Shown here piece after piece: positions 24,198-32,916 of a stretch of 64,000 nucleotides of DNA. Numbering within the stretch: the stretch's first letter is position 1; every line of letters starts with the position of its first letter. The notes below the pieces were generated by a model. It searched no databases, had not been told where the DNA came from, and saw only the letters and a program-made list of their open reading frames with translations. This DNA comes from UBA12014 sp029248335 (GTDB lineage Bacteria > Planctomycetota > Phycisphaerae > Phycisphaerales > SM1A02), in NCBI GenBank assembly GCA_029248335.1, contig JAQWJM010000026.1:8260-72259 (forward strand). The letters are read 5' to 3'. The translations under genes and the position numbers were made by a program.

Positions 24198-24319
24198 GCG
24201 GCGTGGAGGACGGCCAGGCGATCGACGGCCCGAACGACGACGCGTATGGCTGCTGCCGTCAAGCCCTGACCAGGTTGGCGAGCCGTCCGTCCGACGGACC
24301 CGACCGTCCTCCACGCCGC
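24198..24319 (-). ncRNA. ffs: Signal recognition particle RNA (4.5S type)
   Basis: The minus strand contains the conserved SRP core GGTCAGG, a short hairpin and AGCAGCC with the same 17-nt spacing after GGTCAGG as in E. coli 4.5S RNA. The ends (24304-24319 and 24198-24213) pair perfectly over 16 bp, which closes a rod of about 122 nt. Location directly upstream of dnaX-ybaB-recR matches the synteny seen in many bacteria. The apical loop reads UGAC instead of the usual GGAA. The RNA joins Ffh to target membrane proteins. Ends are inferred from the terminal stem. Confidence 0.88.
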
Positions 24320-24388
24320 GATCCGCGACGCGATGCGACATCCTAGCCCGAATCCGGTTTCGAAGCCCGGAGGCGACGGTCGACCAAG

Positions 24389-24394
24389 TAGAAT
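24389..24394 (+). promoter_or_regulatory. Candidate -10 element of the PIN-TRAM gene, leaderless spacing
   Basis: TAGAAT lies 8 nt before the ATG at 24403, with no Shine-Dalgarno sequence between. Confidence 0.5.
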
Positions 24395-24402
24395 CCGGGA
24401 CG

Positions 24403-25698
24403 ATGGAACGCGACGACGCCATTTCTCCGCCCGTCTCCCCGATCGTGACCCCCTCGGACCTCGATTCGAGCCGGCTCCGTTCGCAGCGGCTGCTGCTGCT
24501 CGTGGTCCGCCTGCTGTTCCTCGTGCTGCTCGTCTCCATCTCGATGCTCACCATCGCGGGTCGGCAGTCCGGCCCGCTCGAATTCCGGCTGCAGACGTTC
24601 CTCGGCGTCCTGCTCGCCAGCGCCGCGGTGGGGACGATCGTGATCGTCCTCGACGTGATGACGCCCAACAAACGGCTGTCCTCGGTGGTCGGCGTCTACC
24701 TGGGGATCTGCTTCGGACTGCTCGCCGCGGTCGCGGTGAGCTTTCTGATCGACGTGGTCGCGAACGCGATGGGCGGGATCGAGAGCACCACCTCCATCTA
24801 CCTCGGGGTCTCGAAGGCGACCCTCGCCCTGGTCTTCTGCTACCTGTCCGTCTCGGTGGTGCTGACCACCAAGGATGATTTCCGCGTGGTCCTCCCCTAC
24901 GTCGAGTTCGCCCGACAGGTCCGCGGGATCCGACCGCTGCTGGTCGACACCTCCTCGCTGGTCGACGGACGCATCGAGGACGTCGGACGAGCCGGTTTCA
25001 TCGATGCACCGATCCTGATCGCCGAGTTCGTGCTGGAGGAACTCCAGCGGCTGTCCGACAGCAACGATCGACAGAAACGGCTCCGCGGGCGTCGCGGTCT
25101 CGACGTGGTCACGAACATGCAGCAGAATCCGTTTCTCGACGTCGCGATCGATGGAACCCGACCGCCCGGGGTGGGCGTCGACGCGATGCTGGTCGAGATG
25201 GCCCGCGGTCAGGACCTTCGGATCCTGACCTCCGACCTGAATCTGCGGAAGGTCGCCGAGATCAACGGCGTGACCGTCCTCAACATCAACGACATCGCCC
25301 GCTCCCTGCGGCCCGCCTCCCTTCCCGGCGAATCGATGGAGATCGAGCTCGTCAAGGCCGGTGAGGAACCGTCCCAGGCGGTCGGCTATCTGCCGGACGG
25401 CAGCATGGTCGTGGTGCAGGATGGCGGCGGCCGGGTCGGCGACATCGTCGAGGCGGTGATCACCAATTCACTCCAGACCGCGGGCGGAAGAATGATCTTC
25501 GCGAAACTCGCCGACGGTGATGCGACTGGTCCGGCTGATGGGACTGCTCGGCCTGACCCGGGGAATCCCGCGTCATCGGGCTCCATCGGACGGGCCGCGA
25601 CATCGCAGCCCAAGGCGACCGGCCGCGGTCCCAAGGAAGGTGGCGGAAATTCGAGCGAGCGTGGGCGATCACCGAGACGCAAGTCCCGCCGCGACTGA
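24403..25698 (+). CDS. PIN/TRAM-domain integral membrane protein (YacL-like)
   Basis: The 431-residue protein has four transmembrane helices (about residues 28-48, 62-82, 93-118 and 128-150). A PIN nuclease-like domain follows (LLVDTSSLVDGRI, FVLEELQRLSD, a later VDAMLVEMA and LTSDLNL) with the acidic residues of the active site. Then comes a TRAM-like RNA-binding segment (PSQAVGYLPDGSMVVVQDG) and a basic, disordered tail. YacL relatives are membrane-attached PIN proteins, presumably RNases. It diverges from the SRP RNA/dnaX unit. Confidence 0.85.
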   Translation: MERDDAISPPVSPIVTPSDLDSSRLRSQRLLLLVVRLLFLVLLVSISMLTIAGRQSGPLEFRLQTFLGVLLASAAVGTIVIVLDVMTPNKRLSSVVGVYLGICFGLLAAVAVSFLIDVVANAMGGIESTTSIYLGVSKATLALVFCYLSVSVVLTTKDDFRVVLPYVEFARQVRGIRPLLVDTSSLVDGRIEDVGRAGFIDAPILIAEFVLEELQRLSDSNDRQKRLRGRRGLDVVTNMQQNPFLDVAIDGTRPPGVGVDAMLVEMARGQDLRILTSDLNLRKVAEINGVTVLNINDIARSLRPASLPGESMEIELVKAGEEPSQAVGYLPDGSMVVVQDGGGRVGDIVEAVITNSLQTAGGRMIFAKLADGDATGPADGTARPDPGNPASSGSIGRAATSQPKATGRGPKEGGGNSSERGRSPRRKSRRD

Positions 25699-25713
25699 CC
25701 GGCCCACCGACGG

Positions 25714-27234
25714 TCAATCCTCGACCGAGGCATGTCCGCGTTCGAACGCCGCCATCCGATTCCCGAACGCCTTCGCCCGGTCGAGACCACCGCGACCGAT
25801 CGGCTGCCGAACCTGGTGCATCGACAGCGTCGGCATGAAGCGGCGTCCGCCTCGCCCTTCCTCGGAGCGGTGCGGCTCGAGGCACCGAGGATCCCAGGGA
25901 AGCCCGAGAAACTCGATCAGTCCGCGGATCCGGGGCTCCGGCTCGGTCACCAGTGCGGTGTAGTCGACTTCGAACCAGGGGTTCGGCAGTCGTTCGCGCA
26001 TCGCGTTCGTGAACCGGGCCTGGCTTCGGATCATCCGGCCGATCCAGTCGAGACGCGTGGTCCAGGGCATGCGATCGTGCGCGAGATTCTGACCGTAGAT
26101 CGAGATCGCCACGTCCCCGGGTTCACGATCGAGGGTGATGATGCGGGCATGCGGGAACCACCGACCGATGACCGGAAGGTGCTGCCAGTTCGAAAGATGC
26201 TTGTTCACGATGCGATCCGACCGGCCGAACAACGCGGTCTGCCGTTCCAGGTAGTCCGAACGCATTCGTTCGAGCAGGTCGGGCGGCGCCCCGGCGAGTC
26301 CGTCGCCCCCGCTTCCGTCGATCTGATCGCGAAATCCTCGAAGCACGTCGCCCACGAGGCCGGTCTCCCCCGCCCCGTGCGCCTGGGGATGGACGCCGAT
26401 GATCCGCTCCACCAGCGACGTTCCGCTCCGCGGGAGCGACGCGATGAACACCGGAACCTCGGTCGCCTCCGCCGTGCTCGGATCGGTTCCGGCTTCGATC
26501 CGGTCGGTCGCGGCGATGATCTCGTCGAGCCGCCGGTCCCAGGCATCGGGATCGAACGGCACCGGAAGGACCGCGTGGGCGGCGTCGTAGGCGTCCATCG
26601 CCTCGTCGATCCGGCCCAGTTTCTCGAGCATCCGGCCGCGATGGAGCAGCAGTCGACGGCGGACCGGCGGCGGCGTCGACGACGCGTCCAACAGACGATC
26701 CGCGACGACCAGCGCGTCCTCCCGACGTCCCGCGAGCTCGAGGACGTTCGCGTACGACTCTCCCATCTCCGGATCGAGCCCCCGCTTCGAGATCGCCCGC
26801 TCGACGAACTCGATCGCTCGATCGTGATCGCCGGCACCCTCGAGGGCCTGCACGAGCATCGCTTCAGCGCGACGGTTGCCGGGCATGCGACGACACGCTT
26901 CGCGGGCGGACGCGATCATCTCCGAGTACCGGCCACCGAGCTTGTGGATCACCGCCTGATCGAGTGGGATCATGGGATTCCGCGGGTCGGCCTTGTGGGC
27001 GCGATCGAGGATCCGCTGCGCGTCGAGCATCAATCCACCCTTCAGCAGGATCAACGCCTTGATCCGAAGCGCGTTCGGGTCCTTCGGATTCCGGGCGACC
27101 GCGGCGTCCACGAGTCGGGCCGCCTCCACCGTGCGGCCGGCGTGGAAGAGCTCGGTGGCTCGCTGGAGATTCGGATCAGGCGCCCCCGTCCGCGGAGCGC
27201 GACTGCCGGGTCTGCTCGTGGGTTTCCGCTTCAT
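25714..27234 (-). CDS. TPR-containing sulfotransferase
   Basis: The 506-residue protein has about 220 residues of TPR helices (ATELFHAGRTVEAARLVDAAV, KADPRNPMIPLDQAV) followed by a sulfotransferase domain. That domain shows the PAPS 5'-phosphosulfate loop SLPRSGTSLVERI (about residue 262) and a downstream RIVNKHLSNW / ITLDREPGDVAIS 3'-phosphate region. Such fusions occur in planctomycetes and cyanobacteria; the sulfated substrate is unknown, with flagellar or surface glycans only an inference from position after flgE. ATG 27234 (GGAG 5 nt upstream, TAGCAT 9 nt upstream) is preferred to GTG 27240. Confidence 0.85.
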   Translation of the reverse strand: MKRKPTSRPGSRAPRTGAPDPNLQRATELFHAGRTVEAARLVDAAVARNPKDPNALRIKALILLKGGLMLDAQRILDRAHKADPRNPMIPLDQAVIHKLGGRYSEMIASAREACRRMPGNRRAEAMLVQALEGAGDHDRAIEFVERAISKRGLDPEMGESYANVLELAGRREDALVVADRLLDASSTPPPVRRRLLLHRGRMLEKLGRIDEAMDAYDAAHAVLPVPFDPDAWDRRLDEIIAATDRIEAGTDPSTAEATEVPVFIASLPRSGTSLVERIIGVHPQAHGAGETGLVGDVLRGFRDQIDGSGGDGLAGAPPDLLERMRSDYLERQTALFGRSDRIVNKHLSNWQHLPVIGRWFPHARIITLDREPGDVAISIYGQNLAHDRMPWTTRLDWIGRMIRSQARFTNAMRERLPNPWFEVDYTALVTEPEPRIRGLIEFLGLPWDPRCLEPHRSEEGRGGRRFMPTLSMHQVRQPIGRGGLDRAKAFGNRMAAFERGHASVED

Positions 27235-27243
27235 CGTCACTCC

Positions 27244-27249
27244 ATGCTA
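27244..27249 (-). promoter_or_regulatory. Candidate -10 element of the sulfotransferase gene
   Basis: TAGCAT on the minus strand lies 9 nt before the ATG at 27234. This suggests the sulfotransferase is transcribed separately from the flagellar operon. Confidence 0.4.
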
Positions 27250-27381
27250 TTCGAAGCCGTCGTCGAAGCCGTCGTCGAACCCCTCGTCCCGGAACGACGA
27301 ACCGCGGCCGAAGGCGTCCCCTCGGGCGCCCGCGACCGCGGTGGGCTCGTCTTCATCGAGCGACTCGCTTCCCCGATCGTC
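27247..27381 (-). pseudogene. Coding-like remnant after flgE, without a start codon
   Basis: Immediately after the flgE stop, the +1 frame stays open for about 45 codons to a TAG at 27247-27249. It has strongly G-rich first and GC-rich third codon positions and an acidic product ending in FDDGFDDGFE, encoded by a 12-bp tandem repeat (27250-27285). No ATG, GTG or TTG precedes it in frame. It may be the tail of a lost gene or an extension of FlgE by frameshift. Confidence 0.35.
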
Positions 27382-29119
27382 AACGACCGAGGGCGAGAAG
27401 CTGCGTCATCAGTTCATCGGTCGTCGTGATCACTCGACTTGCGGCCGAGTAACCGGTCGACGCGAGAATCATGTCGATGAACTCCTGAGAGAGATCCACG
27501 TTGGAGAGTTCGAGCGCGCCGCCCACGATCCGGCCGGTGCCGAACTCCCGGGCGGTCGCGATCAGGGGCGTGCCCGAGTTGGGCCCGCCGCCGAAGAGGT
27601 TGTCGCCGACGTCGACCAGTCCCTCCGGATTGGAGAACTTCGCGAGCGCGACCTGACCGATGGTCCGGGTGAGCCCGTTGGTGAAGGAACCGGAGATCAT
27701 CCCGTCCTCGCCGATCGAGAACGAGCCGAGGGTGCCGATCGGCGATCCGTCCTGGTAGACGGCCGCGAAGTTGCTGGCGCTGTCGGTGAAGCTCGACACC
27801 GAGTCGGTGCCGCTGTCGAAGTCCATGTTGACGGTGAGCGGGTTGACCGCGCCGTTCGCCCGCTGGATCGAGAAGCTCTGGTTGGTGGCACCGACGAATC
27901 GACCGTTCGCGTCGAAGCTGACCTCACCGAGGGCGAGGAGGCGGTCGGCGGCGTCGTTGTCGCTGGACTCCGCGACGAACTCCCAGGTCGTGCCGCCGGA
28001 GGCCTGCGTGCCCTGCAGCACGAAGGAGAGATCGATGGTGAGCGGCGTGCCGAGCGAGTCGTAGACCACGAAGCTCGTCCGGACGCTCTCGCCCTCCGCA
28101 TCGGAGATCTTGGACATCACCAGGGGATTGGCGAGTCCGGAACCCGGCGTGTCGATCGTGATGTCGCCGGTCTCGATGTCGAGATCCTGCACCGTTCCCT
28201 CGTTGCCGGTGATCACGATGGATCCGTCGACCCCGATGGTGACCGAGCCGCCCAGGTCGCTGACGCTGCCGATCGCGGTGGAGTCGGTGCCGAGGTACTC
28301 GTCGAGGAAGTCGATGTAGTCGCCGAAGGTCGTCGCGTTGCTGGTGATCTCGAAGCTGGCGGATCCGAGGTCCTTGCCGCCCTTCTCGACCCCGGCGATG
28401 GTGATGGTGCTGCCGACCACCGATGCCGCCTCGAAGGCGAGCGTGAAGCCGCCCGCCCCGTCGCTCACGTAGATGTCCTGCGCTCCGAACTGGGTCGAGC
28501 CGTCGACCGGCGTGGTGCCACCCGCATCCGTGTAGAAGGCTCGGGTCTCGTGCACCGAACCGGTGGTGGCGATCTCCCCCGAGGCGTTCAGGTTGCCGTT
28601 GAAGATGACGTTGCTGGTCTGCTCGGCGAGGGTGAGCGTGCCCACCGGGATGTTCAGTTCCGCGAGGTTGCCCTCGACGATGTTGAACTGGTCGTCGACC
28701 GCGTAGCCCATGACCTTCGCCCCGGACTGGGTCATCAGGTCGTTCTCGGGGTTGCGGATGAAGCCGCCCGACCGGGTGAAGTACCGCGATCCCGCCTGGT
28801 TCACGATGAAGAACCCGTCACCCTCGATCGCGAGGTCGGTGGCCACGCCGGTGACCCCGATCGCACCGTTGGTGAAGTTGCGCTGGGTGCCGCCGATGGT
28901 CACGCCGAGACCGATCTGGCCCGGGTTGCTTCCGCCGGTCGCGTCTCCGGGGGCCGTGCCGAGCGAGAAGTTCCGACTGAAGGTCGGCGCGAACGTCATG
29001 CGGTTCGACTTGTAGGCCGTCGTGTTGACGTTGGCGATGTTGTTGCCGATCACGTCGAGGCGACGCGAGTTGCTGGTGAGACCGGAAAGACCGGTGAAGA
29101 GTGCGGTGGTGGATGCCAT
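27380..29119 (-). CDS. flgE: Flagellar hook protein FlgE
   Basis: The 579-residue hook subunit has the N-terminal rod/hook signature (LFTGLSGLTSNSRRLDVIGNNIANVNTTAYKS), a long variable central domain and the C-terminal helix with SNVDLSQEFIDMILASTGY and the ITTTDELMTQLLALGR ending. The middle contains repeated Gly/Ser/Thr beta-rich segments exposed on the hook. It lies at the end of the cluster behind flgD. Its start ATG is 28 bp from the preceding gene's stop. Confidence 0.95.
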   Translation of the reverse strand: MASTTALFTGLSGLTSNSRRLDVIGNNIANVNTTAYKSNRMTFAPTFSRNFSLGTAPGDATGGSNPGQIGLGVTIGGTQRNFTNGAIGVTGVATDLAIEGDGFFIVNQAGSRYFTRSGGFIRNPENDLMTQSGAKVMGYAVDDQFNIVEGNLAELNIPVGTLTLAEQTSNVIFNGNLNASGEIATTGSVHETRAFYTDAGGTTPVDGSTQFGAQDIYVSDGAGGFTLAFEAASVVGSTITIAGVEKGGKDLGSASFEITSNATTFGDYIDFLDEYLGTDSTAIGSVSDLGGSVTIGVDGSIVITGNEGTVQDLDIETGDITIDTPGSGLANPLVMSKISDAEGESVRTSFVVYDSLGTPLTIDLSFVLQGTQASGGTTWEFVAESSDNDAADRLLALGEVSFDANGRFVGATNQSFSIQRANGAVNPLTVNMDFDSGTDSVSSFTDSASNFAAVYQDGSPIGTLGSFSIGEDGMISGSFTNGLTRTIGQVALAKFSNPEGLVDVGDNLFGGGPNSGTPLIATAREFGTGRIVGGALELSNVDLSQEFIDMILASTGYSAASRVITTTDELMTQLLALGR

Positions 29120-29146
29120 GTCGGACTCCTGGACTCGCTCGGCGGC

Positions 29147-29668
29147 TCAGGCCGCGTCGTCGCGTGTGATGGACGGGGATTCGGATTCCGGACCGGTGGA
29201 GGCGTGTTCAAGCGCCTCGACGATCCCGGTGGGAAGACTGGTGGCGACCGGCCCGGTGGCGCTGGTCGGTGTGGCCTCGGCGTCGCCGCCGAGCCGGACC
29301 GCGGCGTCGATGGGAAGCAGCGGCGTGGAGGAGGCGTCGTCGGCCGCGAGCTCGCCGTCGATCCGGCGTTCCGCGACCTCGAGCAGCAGCGGTCGATCCT
29401 CGGCGATCACGAGCACCCGCTCGTAGCCCGCGGCCTCCGCGGCGTCGGCGATGCCGGCGAGACGCTCGGCGAACCGATCCTCGACCGGCTCCTCGAGGCG
29501 GGCCTGGTCGATCGAACGACCGCTCGCGAACTCGCCGTCGGCGGCGCGGGCGAGGAGATCGTCGAAGTCCGCGGTCTCGACCGACGCCCGACCCTCCGCC
29601 GAGCCGATCCCGGCGGGTCGGACCGCCGGTTCGAGTCGTCGAAGAAGTTGTCGGGGATCGATGTTCAC
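29147..29668 (-). CDS. Flagellar operon protein of the TIGR02530 type
   Basis: The 173-residue protein lies between flgD and flgE, where many bacteria carry a small protein of unknown function described as flagellar operon protein. The central segment (RFAERLAGIADAAEAAGYERVLVIAEDRPLLLEVAERRI) fits that family's pattern of a short helix followed by a strand pair. N- and C-terminal parts are acidic and probably disordered. It may assist hook assembly. Identity rests on position and a weak motif. Confidence 0.55.
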   Translation of the reverse strand: MNIDPRQLLRRLEPAVRPAGIGSAEGRASVETADFDDLLARAADGEFASGRSIDQARLEEPVEDRFAERLAGIADAAEAAGYERVLVIAEDRPLLLEVAERRIDGELAADDASSTPLLPIDAAVRLGGDAEATPTSATGPVATSLPTGIVEALEHASTGPESESPSITRDDAA

Positions 29669-29733
29669 GTGCGGATGTTCCGGGTGGTGCCCGATGCGGC
29701 TCGGGAGTGGATCGGAGGAGGATCGAAGGAGGA

Positions 29734-30153
29734 TCAGGGGAGCGTGCTGGGGTCGACGATGATCTCGACGTTGTCCATCGGGAGGAGGTAGCCGCTGCTC
29801 AGTTCGAGCGACACGGAGTCACCCTCGCGAAGCACGGACAGCACCGATCCCGCGGTGCGATCACCGGTCGGCAGAATTCCCTGCACGGTCTTGCCGAGCA
29901 GGTTGCCCGCGGAGGAGAGCTGGTTCTGGAAGACGATGTTCTCGAGCTTCTCGGTCATCGAGATGTCGGATTCGATCTGACGGATCGAGTTCAACTGGTC
30001 GAGCAGCGCGGAGGAGTCGTTGGGCTCGAACGGATCCTGCTGCTGCAGTTCCGTGAAGATGATCTGCATGAAGTCCTCGGAGGACATCTCGTTGAATCGA
30101 TTGGCGCCGGAGTTGCCCGCCACGCTCGATGCTGCCGATGGAATCGCACTCAT
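29734..30153 (-). CDS. flgD: Flagellar hook assembly protein FlgD
   Basis: The 139-residue FlgD caps the growing hook. The conserved N-terminal helix is visible as DFMQIIFTELQQQDPFEPNDSSALLDQLNSI, with ALLGKTVQG-like LLGKTVQGILP following. It is short compared with enterobacterial FlgD (about 230) and lacks the FlgD Ig-like and Tudor regions, which is common in simpler flagellar systems. It is 18 bp downstream of fliK. Confidence 0.88.
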   Translation of the reverse strand: MSAIPSAASSVAGNSGANRFNEMSSEDFMQIIFTELQQQDPFEPNDSSALLDQLNSIRQIESDISMTEKLENIVFQNQLSSAGNLLGKTVQGILPTGDRTAGSVLSVLREGDSVSLELSSGYLLPMDNVEIIVDPSTLP

Positions 30154-30171
30154 GGAAGAAACCTCCGTGAC

Positions 30172-31749
30172 TCACTCGTTCGAGGTCCCGCCGGAACCGG
30201 CGAGCACCTCCTGGAAGCGGTCCGATTCGGACCGGTTCCGTTCCGACCGTCGGTGCGTCGCGTCGTCGCGTCGTCCCCGACTTCGTTCGTCCGAGGCATC
30301 CTGCCGGTCGGACGATCCCTGGCCGTTTCGGGCATCCTGCCCGTCGCCGCGGGAATCCCCGCGTGGCCCGGACGAGTCCGCGGTGGTTCGGGCCGTCGAC
30401 TCGACCGTGAGTCGCTCGACCGCGAAGCCGCGATCCTCGAGGGCATGTCGCAACACACCCAGGTTCTCTCGAAGCAACCCGCGTGCCGCGTCTCCGGCGG
30501 CCGCGAGGACCACCTGCACCCGACCCGCATCGAGACTCATCTCCATCCGGACCTGGCCGAGATTTCCGGGATCCAGTCGCATCACGAGGGTTCCGCCGCG
30601 TTGGGAGGTCAGCGCCTGAAGGCCTCGCGCGACGCCTCCGAGGGTGCGTCCCGATTCCGCGTTCGCCTCGACCGGCGCAACCGACGCCGGTCCGGTCGGC
30701 AGGGACTGCGCGTCCGGCCCCGTGGAGCTCGGCCCCGCGACGCCGGCGGTGGCCGAAATCGATCCGACCGCGGCGACGGCCGTCGATCCCGGGACATTCG
30801 TCGACCTGACGCCGTTGCTCGCGTCCCCGTCGGCACGGGCGTTTCGAAGTTCGGTGTTCATTTCGGCGGCGCGGGCGACGGCGGTGCCGGCCGGTGGTCG
30901 CGGCTCCGGCTTCCCGTTCACCCCTCCCCGCGATCGCGGATCGATCGCGGCGGTGGCCCCCGGATCCAGGACCCGCATGCCTTCCGGAATCGCCTTCGCA
31001 CCCGTTCCATCACCGACCGATGTCGTGGCTGCCGCCGCGCCGTTCGAATCGGTCCGGGTCACGGCTCGTTGATCGGTCGTCGATCGGACCGCACCGCTCG
31101 CGGAGGCCGCTGCGGTCGCGGTGGTCTGGTTGATCGGGCCGGCCGGGTTGGTCGCGGCGGCCATGCCCTGTCCCGAAGCGGTCGACGGATCGGGCAGACC
31201 GGTGTTCGATCCGACCTTCGCCGCGACGCCCATGCCCGGCGTCGTGATCCGTCCGGCTTCCATCCCGCGATCCTGTCCGTCGGTTCCACCCGGATGCGAC
31301 GATCCGGTCTCACCGGGAGCTCCGACTCCACCGCCGCCCGCCGTGAGCACGGAGGTGGAATCGATCCTGCCCGCGAGCGTCGCCGGGCCGGACGCCACGA
31401 CATCGACGGGGTCGGACTGGTCGCCCGGGTTCGGAATCGATCCTGATTCCAACTCGACCGGCGATGGATCCGAGTCCTCATCCCCGAGCGTCCGGTCGGT
31501 GGATTCGCCCGAAGACGACGTCGATCGCTCGTCCTCGGTGTTTCGATCCGCGGCCTCGATGTTCGATGGTCGCGCAGGATCCGCGGACTCGCTCGCGCCG
31601 GTTTCGCGCCGATCGCCATCCACTCGCGCCGTTTCGAGGGAACGCGAGGCGTCCTCCAGCGTTCCGGCGAAGGGCGGGGTATCAGGCCTGGAATCCGCCT
31701 CCGGGGGCGTTGGAGGCTGAATCGCGGGTTGAATCGGCATCGCCTGCAT
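30172..31749 (-). CDS. fliK: Flagellar hook-length control protein FliK
   Basis: The 525-residue protein is largely disordered (Gly/Ala/Thr/Ser/Asp-rich) for about 370 residues. It ends in the hook-length domain: RGGTLVMRLDPGNLGQVRMEMSLDAGRVQVVL and a helix with LRENLGVLRHALEDRGF. Basic, Arg/Ser-rich residues form the C-terminus. The ATG at 31749 has GGAG upstream and overlaps the MotE-like gene by 68 bp, an unusually long overlap; ATG 31740 is an alternative. FliK measures hook length and switches export specificity with FlhB. Confidence 0.8.
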   Translation of the reverse strand: MQAMPIQPAIQPPTPPEADSRPDTPPFAGTLEDASRSLETARVDGDRRETGASESADPARPSNIEAADRNTEDERSTSSSGESTDRTLGDEDSDPSPVELESGSIPNPGDQSDPVDVVASGPATLAGRIDSTSVLTAGGGGVGAPGETGSSHPGGTDGQDRGMEAGRITTPGMGVAAKVGSNTGLPDPSTASGQGMAAATNPAGPINQTTATAAASASGAVRSTTDQRAVTRTDSNGAAAATTSVGDGTGAKAIPEGMRVLDPGATAAIDPRSRGGVNGKPEPRPPAGTAVARAAEMNTELRNARADGDASNGVRSTNVPGSTAVAAVGSISATAGVAGPSSTGPDAQSLPTGPASVAPVEANAESGRTLGGVARGLQALTSQRGGTLVMRLDPGNLGQVRMEMSLDAGRVQVVLAAAGDAARGLLRENLGVLRHALEDRGFAVERLTVESTARTTADSSGPRGDSRGDGQDARNGQGSSDRQDASDERSRGRRDDATHRRSERNRSESDRFQEVLAGSGGTSNE

Positions 31750-32443
31750 CGGGGTTCTCCGGATCCACCGCATCGATCGCGGTTCGATCTCGGAGTTGCA
31801 GAAGCAATTCCCCTGCCATCGCGGTCTTGCCCCGCTCGATGAAGCCTTCGAGGATCTCCTGCCGACGCTCCTCCTCGACCGCCGCAAGGAGGTCGACCAC
31901 CAGAAGCGTTTCATCCCGCGAGAGAAAATCCTCTACGACCGCGATCGCCGCATCGATCTCGATGGCCGTGACGTCCCCGACCAGTCGGACGAATTCGGCA
32001 TCGCGGGATCGTGCCTCCATCGTGGCGATCCTCGCTTCCCGCGCATCGAGCGCCGAGGACCGTGCGGCCCGCAGCCGGTCGAACTGCAGCGCCTGCTGAT
32101 CGATCTCCCGCTTGAGGGTCTCGGCCTGGCGTTGCAGACGGGCCTGCCCGAGACGCTCCAGTTCGCGGTACTGCTCCTGGGCGTCGATCGCCCCCTCCGT
32201 CGAGAAGGGCATCTGGCCCCAACGTTCGAGTTCGATGGCCTCTTCCGCGGCCTGCGCGTCGAGCGCGGCTCGTTCGCTGACCAGTCGCGCGGCTTCCGCG
32301 GTCGGGATCCGGAAGAGTTCACGCACCTCGTCGAGTCGATCCTGATCGAGCCGTTCGGTCCAGCCGAGCCAGCCGATCGCGAGTCCGATCGCGAGCAGGT
32401 TCACCACGGCGAGGAAGGCGATCATGTTCCAGAGCGTTCGCAT
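31682..32443 (-). CDS. MotE-like coiled-coil flagellar protein
   Basis: The 253-residue protein has one N-terminal transmembrane helix (about residues 5-26), a long coiled coil rich in Glu/Arg/Gln/Ala (about 60-145), and a C-terminal helical domain resembling the MgtE N-terminal fold. That layout is typical of MotE, which chaperones or stabilises flagellar motor parts. It sits between fliJ and fliK and touches fliJ directly. The C-terminal tail overlaps the fliK start. Confidence 0.6.
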   Translation of the reverse strand: MRTLWNMIAFLAVVNLLAIGLAIGWLGWTERLDQDRLDEVRELFRIPTAEAARLVSERAALDAQAAEEAIELERWGQMPFSTEGAIDAQEQYRELERLGQARLQRQAETLKREIDQQALQFDRLRAARSSALDAREARIATMEARSRDAEFVRLVGDVTAIEIDAAIAVVEDFLSRDETLLVVDLLAAVEEERRQEILEGFIERGKTAMAGELLLQLRDRTAIDAVDPENPDAGDADSTRDSASNAPGGGFQA

Positions 32444-32898
32444 CAGAGGGACTCCACCGTTCGTCGGGACCCGCGGATCACCGCCATTTCATCGAGTTCG
32501 GCCTGTTCGCGTCGATCCTGTTCCCGTCGCCACGCCTCGAATCGACGCTCCTTGAGAATCTCCACGGCGCGTCGCGCCCGGGAGGCCGCTCGAAGGCCCT
32601 CGCGGAGCGTCTCGAGCCGGCGGTGGATCCCCGCCAGCTCCAGCACCACCCGCTGGGCGTCCCGCATCTCGGCGAGCGACGCGTTGGCCTGGCCACGGAG
32701 ACTCGACGCGTCGATTCGGCCTTCGAGGCGACCTCGAAGCTGGGATCTGGCTTCACCGATCTGTGACTGTCGCCGCCGGAGTCCGTCCTCCAGTCGACGT
32801 CGCGCGGTCTCCATTTCCGCCACGCGGCGATGTTCCTCGCGCTCGGCGCGAAGCCGGGCGTCGAGCACCGCCTGCAGTTGGAATCGAAACCTGGGCAT
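32443..32898 (-). CDS. fliJ: Flagellar export protein FliJ
   Basis: The 151-residue protein is almost entirely an antiparallel coiled coil: MPRFRFQLQAVLDARLRAE at the start, then long Arg/Glu/Leu heptads. FliJ is a chaperone escort that links FliI-bound substrates to FlhA in the export apparatus. Placement between fliI and motE is standard. Its stop touches the ATG of the MotE-like gene. Confidence 0.85.
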   Translation of the reverse strand: MPRFRFQLQAVLDARLRAEREEHRRVAEMETARRRLEDGLRRRQSQIGEARSQLRGRLEGRIDASSLRGQANASLAEMRDAQRVVLELAGIHRRLETLREGLRAASRARRAVEILKERRFEAWRREQDRREQAELDEMAVIRGSRRTVESL

Positions 32899-32916
32899 GA
32901 AGGGAGGAACCTCGGG

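Noticed and set aside
22213..25698. A 1161-codon plus-strand open frame across ybaB and dnaX into PIN-TRAM
   Set aside because: It is the antisense shadow of dnaX/ybaB, which carry clear motifs; only the final part from 24403 matches a domain family.
26972..29791. A 939-codon plus-strand frame opposite flgE
   Set aside because: It is the antisense shadow of flgE and the sulfotransferase gene, with no motif of its own.
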